A stretch of DNA of 64,000 nucleotides. Origin: an uncultured Marvinbryantia sp. (GTDB taxonomy: Bacteria > Bacillota > Clostridia > Lachnospirales > Lachnospiraceae). The position numbers and the translations under genes are program-made. How positions within the stretch are numbered: position 1 is the stretch's first letter; each line of letters begins with the position of its first letter. The stretch lies in contig CALDMO010000032.1 of NCBI GenBank assembly GCA_937915375.1, positions 26,487 to 90,486 on the forward strand, read 5' to 3'. Of this stretch, positions 33,959 to 42,893 are shown piece by piece. The notes beneath the pieces were generated by a model. It did no database searches. It was not told the origin of the DNA and saw only the letters and a program-made list of their open reading frames with translations.

Positions 33959-35073
33959 GAGCGATAGGGATTATTTTAGCAGGCGGCAACAATCAGAAAA
34001 TGCGTGAACTGTCTAACAAAAGAGCGATCGCGGCTATGCCGATGGCAGGAAGTTATCGCAGTATTGATTTTGCCTTGAGCAACATGACAAACTCCGGTAT
34101 TCAGAAAGTGGCTGTTCTGACACAGTACAATTCCAGATCTCTGAATAAACATCTGAGTTCCTCCAAGTGGTGGGATTTCGGCAGAAAACAGGGCGGTCTG
34201 TTTGTGTTTACGCCGACAATCACGGTTGGCAATAATTTTTGGTATCGCGGTACCGCCGATGCCATTGCGCAAAATCTGGATTTTCTGAAAAAGACGCATG
34301 AGCCGTATGTGGTGATCGCGTCCGGCGACGGTATTTATAAGCTTGACTACAACAAGGTGCTGGAATATCACATTGAGAAGAAGGCGGATATTACCATTGT
34401 CAGCACAACCGTGCCTCAGGGAGATGATATCGGGCGCTTCGGCGTGATCCGGGCGAATATGGACGGCAGAGTGGAAGGATTTGAGGAAAAACCGATAGTA
34501 GCGGACGGGCAATATATTTCCGCAGGCATCTATGTGATCCGACGCCGTTTGCTGATCGAGCTGATTGAAAAAGCTACATCTGAAGATCGGTTTGATCTGG
34601 TAAATGATATTTTAGTACGTTACAAAAATGTGAAACGGATTTATACCTATAAAATGCAGGGGTATTGGGCGAATATTTCGACGGTTGACGCTTATTACAG
34701 GACGAATATGGATTTCTTAAAGCCGGATGTACGGGATTATTTCTTCCGTCAGTATCCTAATATTTATTCAAAAATAGAGGATATGCCGCCCGCGAAATAC
34801 AATCCGGGTGCTCTGGTGAGAAACAGCCTGGTATCTGCCGGTTGTATTATTAACGGAGAAGTGGAAAATTCAGTTTTATTTAAAAAAGTATTTGTGGGAC
34901 AAAACTGCGTGATCCGCAACTCAATTATTTTAAATGATGTGTATATTGGCGACAATACGCATATAGAAAACTGCATCGTGGAAAGCGGCGACACGATCCG
35001 CGCAAATTCCGTTTTAAAAGGAGAAGACGGTATTAAAGTGGTTGTGGAATCAAACGAACGTTATATGATGTAG
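33955..35073 (+). CDS. glgD: GlgD, regulatory/non-catalytic ADP-glucose pyrophosphorylase subunit
   Basis: 372 residues, a paralog of GlgC. The N-terminal signature is changed: [10 protein letters not shown] instead of G-Q-G-S-R-L, and the catalytic Asp region reads [11 protein letters not shown]. The hexapeptide C-terminus is shorter. In Firmicutes GlgD joins GlgC in a heteromer and modulates it; the altered loop fits a subunit with little activity of its own. It is co-translated with glgC. Confidence 0.92.
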   Translation: MRAIGIILAGGNNQKMRELSNKRAIAAMPMAGSYRSIDFALSNMTNSGIQKVAVLTQYNSRSLNKHLSSSKWWDFGRKQGGLFVFTPTITVGNNFWYRGTADAIAQNLDFLKKTHEPYVVIASGDGIYKLDYNKVLEYHIEKKADITIVSTTVPQGDDIGRFGVIRANMDGRVEGFEEKPIVADGQYISAGIYVIRRRLLIELIEKATSEDRFDLVNDILVRYKNVKRIYTYKMQGYWANISTVDAYYRTNMDFLKPDVRDYFFRQYPNIYSKIEDMPPAKYNPGALVRNSLVSAGCIINGEVENSVLFKKVFVGQNCVIRNSIILNDVYIGDNTHIENCIVESGDTIRANSVLKGEDGIKVVVESNERYMM

Positions 35074-35158
35074 GAGAGTGTCTGGATTTAGCGTTTTACA
35101 GGTTTCAGCACTACAATAAAAGAAAGACAAAAGAAATCCGGAGAAGGGAGAAAAGATT

Positions 35159-35437
35159 ATGACAATCACAGATGTAAGAGTACGCAAAGTATCAAAAGAG
35201 GGCAAAATGAAGGCAGTGGTTTCTATTACTGTGGATGATGAGTTTGTGATTCATGATATTAAAGTTATTGAGGGAGAAAAGGGATTATTTATCGCAATGC
35301 CGAGCCGTAAGGCGACGGACGGCGAATACCGTGATATTGCGCATCCGATTAATTCAACAACACGCGAGAAAATCCAGAAAATGATTTTGGAAAAATACGA
35401 AGAAGCAGTACAGGCTGCGGAAGATGAGACAGAATAA
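35159..35437 (+). CDS. spoVG: SpoVG regulatory protein
   Basis: 92 residues, the usual length. It starts [10 protein letters not shown], with the typical core F-I-A-M-P-S-R-K and the [14 protein letters not shown] segment. SpoVG is a small nucleic-acid-binding protein affecting septation, sporulation and surface genes. The ribosome site is GAAGGGAG. In Bacillus it is a sigma-H gene; no convincing sigma-H promoter was seen in the 85 bases upstream, where a TACAAT box lacks a good -35. Confidence 0.95.
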   Translation: MTITDVRVRKVSKEGKMKAVVSITVDDEFVIHDIKVIEGEKGLFIAMPSRKATDGEYRDIAHPINSTTREKIQKMILEKYEEAVQAAEDETE

Positions 35438-35449
35438 GGAGCATACGAT

Positions 35450-36577
35450 ATGATTTATAAAGATTTTCATGGCTTAAAATTATCGGCACTGGGAATGGGA
35501 GCAATGCGCCTGCCGGTGACGGGGGCAGACGCATCCTCACCGATTGACGAAGCGGCTGCGGCGGAAATGGTGGAATATGCGATCAAGCATGGCATCAATT
35601 ATTTTGATACCGCTTATGGTTATCACGAAGGCAAATCTGAGATCGTGATGGGCAAGATTTTGGCGAAGTATCCGAGAGAAAGTTTTTATCTGGCAAGCAA
35701 ATTCCCAGGGTTTGATTTGGATAAAGTGGAGAGACCGGCGGAGATTTTTGAAGAACAGCTGAAAAAATGCAATGTGGAATATTTTGATTTCTATCTGTTC
35801 CATAATGTCTGCGACCGAAATATCGACTGGTATCTGGATCCGAAATATGGGATCATGGATTACTTGCTGAAAGAAAAAGAAGCGGGACGGATTCGTCATC
35901 TTGGTTTTTCAGCGCATGCCAGTCTGGAGGATATGAAACGTTTTCTGGATGCTTATAGTGAGCATTTGGAGTTTGTACAGATCCAGCTGAATTATCTGGA
36001 CTGGAAGCTGCAGCAGGCGAAAGAAAAGGTAGACTTGATCCGAAGTTACAATCTGCCGGTATGGGTAATGGAACCGGTGCGCGGCGGCAAGTTGGCGGCG
36101 CTTTCCGGGGAAAATACGAAAAAACTGCAGGCGCTTCGTCCGGACAGAAAAGCGCCGGAATGGGCGTTCCGTTTCCTGCAGACCATCCCGGAAGTAACCA
36201 TGACATTATCCGGCATGTCCAATATGCAGCAGCTGCAGGATAATATCCAAACCTATGAAACACTGCAGCCGTTAAACGAAGAAGAGATGACGGTACTTCA
36301 GGAAGTGGCAGATTCTATGATGAATATCCTGCCGTGTACCTCCTGTCGTTACTGCGTATCAGAGTGTCCGCAGGAGCTGGATATTCCGACGCTGATGAAT
36401 CTGTATAATGATACAGTATTTGAGACGACCGCGAAGGACGCGCTGGCAAAGGCGGCGGCGCTGCCGGCAGAAAAACAGCCGTCCTCCTGCGTGGGATGCC
36501 GAAGCTGTGAGCAGAAATGTCCGCAGAAGATCCGGATTTCTGAGGTGATGACCGCGCTGGCAGAGAAGATGGGATAG
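35450..36577 (+). CDS. Aldo/keto reductase with C-terminal ferredoxin-type domain
   Basis: 375 residues. A TIM-barrel aldo/keto reductase domain (about 1-275) has the catalytic D-T-A-Y-G-Y-H block and L-G-F-S-A-H. It is followed by two Cys clusters, C-T-S-C-R-Y-C-V-S-E-C-P near 299 and C-V-G-C-R-S-C-E-Q-K-C-P near 346, each able to hold a 4Fe-4S centre. Such fusions are common in anaerobic Clostridia and probably link NAD(P)H-dependent reduction to a ferredoxin-like electron path; the substrate is unknown. It starts 12 bases after spoVG. Confidence 0.9.
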   Translation: MIYKDFHGLKLSALGMGAMRLPVTGADASSPIDEAAAAEMVEYAIKHGINYFDTAYGYHEGKSEIVMGKILAKYPRESFYLASKFPGFDLDKVERPAEIFEEQLKKCNVEYFDFYLFHNVCDRNIDWYLDPKYGIMDYLLKEKEAGRIRHLGFSAHASLEDMKRFLDAYSEHLEFVQIQLNYLDWKLQQAKEKVDLIRSYNLPVWVMEPVRGGKLAALSGENTKKLQALRPDRKAPEWAFRFLQTIPEVTMTLSGMSNMQQLQDNIQTYETLQPLNEEEMTVLQEVADSMMNILPCTSCRYCVSECPQELDIPTLMNLYNDTVFETTAKDALAKAAALPAEKQPSSCVGCRSCEQKCPQKIRISEVMTALAEKMG

Positions 36578-36591
36578 AAAAGGTTTTTAGC

Positions 36592-36656
36592 AGAGAGGGT
36601 ATCATAAAATCATGGAAAACAGATGATTTTGTGGTATCTTCTTTTCTGTGTTGTGG
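36592..36656 (+). terminator. Probable terminator after the aldo/keto reductase gene
   Basis: Imperfect inverted repeat around AAAATCAT / ATGATTTT extended by ATC-rich flanks, followed by TTCTTTTC. The T run is broken, so the call is weak. Confidence 0.4.
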
Positions 36657-36763
36657 AAAGACCTTATTGTACTGATGTGTGAAATTTTTTATAACATAAA
36701 TGCTTCGCGGGATTGCACTACGGTGGAAGAAAAAATAATCAATAAGTAATGGAGGAGATTAGG

Positions 36764-37216
36764 GTGGGAACCTTAAAAAGGGTTAAAGAAATTACTTTGA
36801 CGTATGCAATAGCTACGCTTCTTGTACATTTAACAGCGCTTTCTGCAGTAATATTTCGATTGGAAGCAATTGATAGTAAAATAAAGGTCAGTCAGGATAT
36901 GCTAAGTCGTATGGATGAAATATTATCGGTAGGATTTGTGGTATTGTGTTTTTTGTTTATGATAACGGCAGCGGTTTTGTTGCTGATAAATCGTATTTGT
37001 GCCATTGACTATTTGAGAATGCAGGAAATTTTTTGGCTGACGCAGTTTACTGGTTATTGGATTTTTAGACTAATTATGAAGCAGATTACAGAATATGCGA
37101 AGATGGATTTGTATGGGAGATTTATCAAAGTATTTGGATATGATCTTACGCCTTGTTTATTGCTGCTGCCGCCGGTTATCTGGCTGGGATTTAAGCGTTT
37201 CGGAAAAAGAAAATAA
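36764..37216 (+). CDS. Small membrane protein of unknown function
   Basis: The GTG at 36764 is preferred because GGAGGA lies 7 bases before it; the in-frame ATG at 36749 has no ribosome site. 150 residues with three to four hydrophobic helices (about 10-32, 47-70, 85-105 and 122-140), short loops and a basic C-terminus. No family recognised. It is richer in A and T than its neighbours and is flanked by non-coding stretches and an Rpn gene, so it may belong to a patch of accessory DNA. Confidence 0.6.
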   Translation: MGTLKRVKEITLTYAIATLLVHLTALSAVIFRLEAIDSKIKVSQDMLSRMDEILSVGFVVLCFLFMITAAVLLLINRICAIDYLRMQEIFWLTQFTGYWIFRLIMKQITEYAKMDLYGRFIKVFGYDLTPCLLLLPPVIWLGFKRFGKRK

Positions 37217-37477
37217 CGGCTTTTTCAAAGTTTCTGCGGAGTATATACTAATGGCAACATAAATAAAAAGAGGATATAAAAATAAAATATTGACATAAAA
37301 TCAGAATCATGATACTATTTTGATAAGCATATGATTCTGATTTCTTTTTGGGCATCTGCCCGGTCTTATCACAGGCGTGACCTGTGAATCTGTGATTCTG
37401 AAAATCTTATGCTTTCCCAAAAAGCAGGAGATTTTCGGAAATGCTCCTGCGTCAAAATAATTGCAGGAGGAAACGAT
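37217..37477. other. Structured 261-base leader region of the Rpn gene
   Basis: Non-coding. It holds a promoter at 37290-37318 overlapping a CAGAATCAT / ATGATTCTG inverted repeat (37302-37310, 37331-37339). Several short hairpins follow: GGGCA / TGCCC near 37350, CACAGG / CCTGTG near 37370, GAATC / GATTC near 37387. A longer one is GAAAATCT (37400-37407) / AGATTTTC (37429-37436) with inner GCTTT / AAAGC. Confidence 0.55.
37290..37318 (+). promoter_or_regulatory. Promoter of the Rpn-family gene
   Basis: TTGACA at 37290-37295 and TACTAT at 37313-37318, spacer 17, the same hexamers as the oppB promoter. A 9-base inverted repeat covers the spacer and start region. Confidence 0.65.
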
Positions 37478-38401
37478 ATGGAACAGGAAACAAAAAACAG
37501 TATGGAAGCAGCGGAGCAGCCGGGATATCCGGTGCCGTATCCGGGCGTGAACCGGAACTATAAGGATACGGTTTTCCGGATGTTGTTTAAAGAGAAAAAG
37601 GCGCTGCTGAGCCTTTACAATGCGCTGCGGGGTACAGCCTATGCAGATCCGGAACAGCTGCGGATCGTGACACTGGAAAATGCGATCTACATGGGAATGA
37701 AAAACGATCTGGCGTTTATTCTGGACAGCAGCCTGAACCTGTACGAGCACCAGTCCACGGTATGCCCGAACATCCCGCTCGGGAACCTGATGTATGTGGC
37801 GGACGAGTTGGAAAAAATGGTTGATAAAAAGCGTCTGCTGTCCAGAAGAAAGCAGTTGATCCCGACACCGGAGTTTGTCGTTTTCTATAATGGGAAAGAA
37901 CCGCGCCCGGAGCGTGAGGAAATGCGTCTTTCAGACTTGTTTGCGGAAAAGACAAAGGATCCGCGTCTGGAGCTGAAGGTAACGGTGCTGAACATCAATC
38001 CGGGGATGAACGAAGAGCTAAAAGCAAACTGCAAGGAGATTGCGGAGTATATGCAGTATGTAGAGAGTGTTCGCAGGTATGAAAGGAAACTGCCGCTGGA
38101 GGCGGCGGTCGAAAACGCGGTAACAGAATGTATAAAAAAGGGAATTTTAAAGGAATTCCTGATACGGAATAGGAGTGAGGTCATGCACAGATGTCTGTAT
38201 GAATATGATGAAGAAGAGGCAAGAGAAGTGTGGAGAGAGGATGCGCGCGAGGAAGGGCTGGAAGAAGGAAGAAAAGAAGGAATAAAAGAAGGTACCAGAG
38301 TAATTGTAAAGAAGCTGGCAAGGAACAAAACGCCGGAAATAATAGCGCAGGAATTGGACGAGCCTCTGGAATTTATTTTGGAGCTTCTTGCCGAAACATA
38401 G
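37478..38401 (+). CDS. Rpn-family recombination-promoting nuclease / PD-(D/E)XK transposase-like protein
   Basis: The start follows AGGAGG; 307 residues. The nuclease core has N-D-L-A-F-I-L and L-Y-E-H-Q-S (about 90-108), the Asp and E-x-Q pair typical of the Rpn (YhgA-like) PD-(D/E)XK group, and F-V-V-F-Y-N-G-K-E. The C-terminus has a Glu/Lys/Gly run (E-E-G-L-E-E-G-R-K-E-G-I-K-E-G) and a helical end, also typical. These proteins are often multi-copy in Lachnospiraceae and linked to DNA rearrangement or phage defence; the role here is unproven. No terminal repeats mark it as a mobile element. Confidence 0.82.
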   Translation: MEQETKNSMEAAEQPGYPVPYPGVNRNYKDTVFRMLFKEKKALLSLYNALRGTAYADPEQLRIVTLENAIYMGMKNDLAFILDSSLNLYEHQSTVCPNIPLGNLMYVADELEKMVDKKRLLSRRKQLIPTPEFVVFYNGKEPRPEREEMRLSDLFAEKTKDPRLELKVTVLNINPGMNEELKANCKEIAEYMQYVESVRRYERKLPLEAAVENAVTECIKKGILKEFLIRNRSEVMHRCLYEYDEEEAREVWREDAREEGLEEGRKEGIKEGTRVIVKKLARNKTPEIIAQELDEPLEFILELLAET

Positions 38402-38634
38402 GAAGAAATTTGTTAAGTATAGGATTTTAATTTTTTTGGGATTTGTGTTTTTCTATGTACAAGATTTGAATTTCGAGATACAATAATGATATGCGGCAAA
38501 AGAGAGGTCGCGCAGAAGCAGATATCCTCCGAAAAGGGGTGGTTTGCTTTTGTGCGGCCTTATGTGGCTGTCAACAGGCAGGAAAAGATGTCCTGCGGAT
38601 TGCGCGGTATCTTGGCATAAAGGAGAAATAAAAC
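38402..38634. other. 233-base region between the Rpn gene and pth
   Basis: Contains the long wobble-paired hairpin at 38506-38559 and a second hairpin GCAGGA / TCCTGC at about 38577-38595. A TACAAT box near 38480 has no good -35. No coding frame. Confidence 0.5.
38506..38559 (+). ncRNA. Long hairpin RNA element upstream of pth (leader or small RNA)
   Basis: Arms 38506-38522 and 38543-38559 give 17 consecutive pairs, four of them G-U wobbles in the plus-strand RNA. The inner part (CCTCC opposite GGGG around a GAAAA loop) can pair further. Wobbles that favour the plus-strand RNA suggest selection on that transcript. I cannot match it to a known riboswitch, 6S or SRP RNA. Confidence 0.45.
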
Positions 38635-39204
38635 ATGTATATTATAGTAGGACTTGGAAATCCGGGAAAGAAATATGAGGGAACCAGACATAATGTCGGG
38701 TTCGAGGTGATCGATACGTTAGCGGATAAATACCGCATTGAGGTGGAAACAAAAAAATTTAAGGCGCTGGTGGGAAAAGGGATCATTGACGGTCAGCATG
38801 TGGTATTAGCGAAGCCGCAGACGTTTATGAATTTAAGCGGCGAGAGTGTGCGTGAGCTGATGGATTTTTATAAGATTGATGTGGAGACAGAGCTGATCGT
38901 TGTCTATGATGATATCAGTTTGGAGCCGGGGCAGCTACGCATCCGCAAAAAGGGCAGTGCGGGCGGACACAACGGCATGAAAAATATCATTGCGCATGCG
39001 GGCACGCAGGAGTTTGTGCGTGTGCGTGTGGGAATCGGAGAAAAGCCGGTCGGATTTGATCTGGCGGATTATGTATTGAGCCGTTTCCACGGTGAGGAAA
39101 AGCTGGCGATGATCGACGCGTATGAGCGCGGCGCGCAGGCAGTGGCAAAGATTGTTTCCTATGGCGCGGATGAGGCGATGAATGAGTATAATAGGAAGGT
39201 GTAA
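38635..39204 (+). CDS. pth: Peptidyl-tRNA hydrolase
   Basis: 189 residues. M-Y-I-I-V-G-L-G-N-P-G-K-K-Y opens the protein, T-R-H-N-V-G-F holds the catalytic His, and K-P-Q-T-F-M-N-L-S-G-E, Y-D-D-I and G-S-A-G-G-H-N-G-M-K-N are all conserved. It releases peptides from stalled peptidyl-tRNA in the cytosol. The ribosome site is AAGGAG. mfd follows after 6 bases, the usual order in Firmicutes. Confidence 0.97.
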   Translation: MYIIVGLGNPGKKYEGTRHNVGFEVIDTLADKYRIEVETKKFKALVGKGIIDGQHVVLAKPQTFMNLSGESVRELMDFYKIDVETELIVVYDDISLEPGQLRIRKKGSAGGHNGMKNIIAHAGTQEFVRVRVGIGEKPVGFDLADYVLSRFHGEEKLAMIDAYERGAQAVAKIVSYGADEAMNEYNRKV

Positions 39205-39210
39205 ATCTTT

Positions 39211-42200
39211 ATGAAAACATTTACCGAGCCGCTAAGAGAACTGGAGGAATTTCAGCAGATTCGGGAAAAGTTGAAAAAAAACAGAGGTGTCATACAGGTT
39301 TCCGGCTGCATTGAAGCGCAGAAATCGCATTTTATGTATTGTGCGGGAGAGGGATACCGCCATAAGCTGATTTTGACCTATAGTGATCTGCGGGCAAAAG
39401 AAATTTATGAGAATTATCGTTTTTTTGATCGAAATGTGTACTTATATCCGGCGCGTGATCTGATGTTTTATAATGCGGATATTCAGAGTCATCAGATTGC
39501 CGGGGCGCGTATGAATGTACTGCGCGCGCTTTTGGAGGAGGAAGAGGTGACGGTGATCACGACACTTCCGGGTTGTATGGAGCGACTTTTGCCTCTTTCT
39601 GTATTGGAAGAAAACATTCTGGAATTTCAGCAGGACAGTGCCGTTGATCTGCAAAAACTTTCTGGACAGCTGTCTGGTATGGGGTATGAAAAGGTATCTC
39701 AGGTAGAAGTGCCGGGACAGTTTGCCGTCCGCGGCGGTATCATCGATATCTTTGTGCTGACGGAGGAAACGCCGGTGCGCATTGAGCTGTGGGGAGATGA
39801 GATCGATTCGATCCGCAGTTTTGATGCGGAGAGTCAGCGCTCGATCGAAAATCTGGAATCTGTGCGGATTTATCCGGCCGGAGAATTGATCATTACGCAG
39901 GAGCAGGCGGTCGCGGCGGCAAAGAAGATAAAAAAAGAGGGCGAAAAACAGGAAAAAACGTTTCGCGCGGCTATGCAGACGGAGGAGGCGCACCGTGTCA
40001 AAGTGCTGGCAGAGGAAACCTGCGATCGCCTTTTGGAATATCAGGAACGGACCGGGCTGGAAGGATTTATGCCGTATTTTACAGACGAGACAGTTACGTT
40101 CCTGAATTATTTTTCGGAGGACGATCTGATCTTTTTGGATGAACCGAATCGTATTGCCGAGGAGGGGCGCGCAGTCGAGACAGAGTTTGCGGAAAATATG
40201 AAGAGCCGTCTTTCCAAGGGATATATTCTGCCCGGACAGGCGAAGATTCTTTACGGCAGTCAGGCCGTGATCGGCAGTATGAACCGCAGAAATTGTCTGG
40301 GACTGTGTATTATGGATACCCCAAAAGAAGAGTGGAAAGTCACAGCCACCTATAATATGACGGTGCGTTCAGTCAGCTCTTATAACAACAGTTTTGAACA
40401 GCTTGTGAAGGATCTAAAACGCTGGAAAAAGGAAGGGTACAAGGTAGCGCTTTTGTGTGCTTCGCGCACCAGGGCGAATCGTCTGGCAGAGGATCTGCGC
40501 GAGCAGGAGCTGAACAGCTTTTTTACCGAGGATATGGATCGTGTGATCATGCCGGGGGAAATTCTGGTGGCGAAGGGCAGCACCCATCGCGGCTATGAGT
40601 ATCCGCTGGTGCGTTTTGCTGTCATCAATGAGAGTGATATTTTCGGAAAAGAGCGTAAAAAACGAAAAAAACAGCGTCTGTATGAGGGAACAAAAATTTC
40701 CAGCTTCGCTGATTTAAACATCGGGGATTATGTGGTGCATGAAAGTCATGGTCTTGGCATTTATCGCGGCATCGAAAAAATTGAGGTTGACCGTGTAATG
40801 AAGGACTATATGAAGGTGGAGTACAGCGGAGGAAGTAATCTGTATGTGCTGGCGACGCAGTCGAACGTTCTGCAGAAATATGCCGGCGCGGATGCCGCCA
40901 AGGTGCCGAAGCTGAACAAGCTCGGCGGGCAGGAGTGGCATAAGACACGCGCGCGTGTGAAAACCGCGGTTAAAAATATTGCCAAAGAATTGGTGGCGCT
41001 CTATGCGGAGCGTCAGGAAAAACAGGGATTTGTGTATGGTCCGGATACCTTGTGGCAGCACGAATTTGAAGAGATGTTTGAGTTCGAGGAAACCGATGAT
41101 CAGCTGGCGGCGATTGAGGCGACGAAAAAAGATATGGAGAGTACGAAGATTATGGATCGCCTGATCTGCGGGGACGTAGGATTCGGTAAGACAGAAGTGG
41201 CGATCCGCGCGGCCTTTAAGGCAGTGCAGGAAGGCAAACAGGTCGTCTATCTGGTGCCGACAACGATTCTGGCGCAGCAGCATTATAATACGTTTGTGCA
41301 GCGCATGAAGGAGTTTCCGGTGCGCGTCGATCTGATGTGCCGTTTCCGTACTCCGACAGAACAGAAAAAAACGCTGACAGATCTGAAAAAAGGGCTGGTG
41401 GACATCCTGATCGGTACACATCGTGTTCTTTCAAAAGATGTGGTGTTTAAAGATCTGGGGCTACTGATCGTGGATGAAGAGCAGCGCTTTGGCGTGACGC
41501 ATAAAGAAAAGATTAAGCAGATGAAGATGAATGTAGATGTGCTGACCTTAACGGCAACGCCGATTCCGCGAACGCTTCACATGAGTCTGATTGGCATTCG
41601 TGATATGAGCGTGCTTGAGGAGCCGCCGATGGAGCGCATGGCCATTCAGACGTACGTGATGGAATATAACGAAGAGATGGTGCGCGAGGCAATCGGGCGC
41701 GAACTGGCGCGCGGCGGACAGGTGTATTATGTATATAATCGCGTCAATACGATCGTGGAGATGACGAATACGATTCAGAAGCTGGTTCCGGAAGCGAACA
41801 TTGCTTTTGCGCATGGACAAATGAAAGAGCGCGAGCTGGAAAAAATCATGTATGATTTTATCAACGGCGATATTGATGTGCTGGTGTCCACAACGATCAT
41901 TGAGACCGGATTGGATATTTCTAATGTAAATACGATGATCATTCATGATGCGGATACATTGGGACTTTCTCAGCTTTATCAGCTGCGTGGCCGCGTGGGA
42001 CGGAGTAATCGGACGGCATATGCGTTTTTGATGTATCGCCGTAATAAGATGCTTAAAGAAATCGCGGAAAAACGCCTCCATGCGATCCGTGAATTTACGG
42101 AACTGGGCAGCGGTTTTAAGATCGCTATGCGTGATCTGGAGATCCGCGGAGCCGGAAATCTGCTTGGAGCGGAGCAGCATGGTCATATGGAAGCGGTCGG

Positions 42201-42735
42201 CTATGATCTGTACTGCAAGATGCTTAATGAATCTGTGAAGGAATTAAAGGGAGAAACGCGTCCGGCAGATGCGTTTGAGACAATGATCGATCTGGATATT
42301 GACGCGTTTATTCCGGAAAAATATATCCGTAATGAGTACCAGAAACTGGATATTTATAAGCGTATCGCGGCGATTGAAAATCAGGAGGAATACGACGATA
42401 TGCTGGAAGAACTGATGGATCGATTTGGAGAACCGCCGCGCGCCGTGCAGAACCTGCTGGCAATCGCGCATTTAAAAGCAGTTGCGCATCAGAATTATGT
42501 GACAGAACTGGTACAGAAAGGTAATTACATCAAGTTTACCATGTATGCAAAAACACCGGCGGATCCAAACAAGATTGCTGCGGTGATAGGAAAATATAAC
42601 GGCAAGCTGAAATTTGTGGTGGAGGGCAATCCATATTTCCTGTATACGAAACCGCGCGTCAGCGCTAAGGATAATGCGGACGTTTTGACGGTCGTACGTG
42701 AGCTGTTAGAGGATATTGCTCAGACGATGGTATGA
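39211..42735 (+). CDS. mfd: Transcription-repair coupling factor
   Basis: 1174 residues, normal for Mfd. The N-terminal UvrB-like module is followed by the RNA-polymerase-interacting domain (G-D-Y-V-V-H-E-S-H-G-L-G near 505). The RecG-like translocase has Walker A G-D-V-G-F-G-K-T-E-V near 655 and box II D-E-E-Q-R-F-G. The TRG region and a C-terminal D7 domain complete it. It displaces RNA polymerase stalled at lesions and recruits UvrA. It is co-transcribed with pth. Confidence 0.97.
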   Translation: MKTFTEPLRELEEFQQIREKLKKNRGVIQVSGCIEAQKSHFMYCAGEGYRHKLILTYSDLRAKEIYENYRFFDRNVYLYPARDLMFYNADIQSHQIAGARMNVLRALLEEEEVTVITTLPGCMERLLPLSVLEENILEFQQDSAVDLQKLSGQLSGMGYEKVSQVEVPGQFAVRGGIIDIFVLTEETPVRIELWGDEIDSIRSFDAESQRSIENLESVRIYPAGELIITQEQAVAAAKKIKKEGEKQEKTFRAAMQTEEAHRVKVLAEETCDRLLEYQERTGLEGFMPYFTDETVTFLNYFSEDDLIFLDEPNRIAEEGRAVETEFAENMKSRLSKGYILPGQAKILYGSQAVIGSMNRRNCLGLCIMDTPKEEWKVTATYNMTVRSVSSYNNSFEQLVKDLKRWKKEGYKVALLCASRTRANRLAEDLREQELNSFFTEDMDRVIMPGEILVAKGSTHRGYEYPLVRFAVINESDIFGKERKKRKKQRLYEGTKISSFADLNIGDYVVHESHGLGIYRGIEKIEVDRVMKDYMKVEYSGGSNLYVLATQSNVLQKYAGADAAKVPKLNKLGGQEWHKTRARVKTAVKNIAKELVALYAERQEKQGFVYGPDTLWQHEFEEMFEFEETDDQLAAIEATKKDMESTKIMDRLICGDVGFGKTEVAIRAAFKAVQEGKQVVYLVPTTILAQQHYNTFVQRMKEFPVRVDLMCRFRTPTEQKKTLTDLKKGLVDILIGTHRVLSKDVVFKDLGLLIVDEEQRFGVTHKEKIKQMKMNVDVLTLTATPIPRTLHMSLIGIRDMSVLEEPPMERMAIQTYVMEYNEEMVREAIGRELARGGQVYYVYNRVNTIVEMTNTIQKLVPEANIAFAHGQMKERELEKIMYDFINGDIDVLVSTTIIETGLDISNVNTMIIHDADTLGLSQLYQLRGRVGRSNRTAYAFLMYRRNKMLKEIAEKRLHAIREFTELGSGFKIAMRDLEIRGAGNLLGAEQHGHMEAVGYDLYCKMLNESVKELKGETRPADAFETMIDLDIDAFIPEKYIRNEYQKLDIYKRIAAIENQEEYDDMLEELMDRFGEPPRAVQNLLAIAHLKAVAHQNYVTELVQKGNYIKFTMYAKTPADPNKIAAVIGKYNGKLKFVVEGNPYFLYTKPRVSAKDNADVLTVVRELLEDIAQTMV

Positions 42736-42770
42736 GTACATCCATTTTTGATATTTGCCGCATGAAAAAA

Positions 42771-42816
42771 CAGTTCAGCCATGCATCTCGAAGCACGCTG
42801 AAGAGCAGCTGAACTG
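42771..42816 (-). terminator. Hairpin with a T run on the minus strand, between mfd and the foldase gene
   Basis: Arms CAGTTCAGC (42771-42779) and GCTGAACTG (42808-42816). On the plus strand the flanks are A runs; on the minus strand the hairpin is followed by six T. It therefore reads as a terminator for leftward transcription, although both neighbouring genes run rightward. Confidence 0.5.
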
Positions 42817-42826
42817 TAAAAAAACA

Positions 42827-42855
42827 TTGCGGTATTGTAAAAAAAGAGCTATACT
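42827..42855 (+). promoter_or_regulatory. Promoter of the PrsA-like gene
   Basis: TTGCGG at 42827-42832 and TATACT at 42850-42855, spacer 17, about 38 bases before the start. Confidence 0.6.
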
Positions 42856-42893
42856 AAATAGTAATGTAAACTTGAACTAAAGGAGAAAGACAT

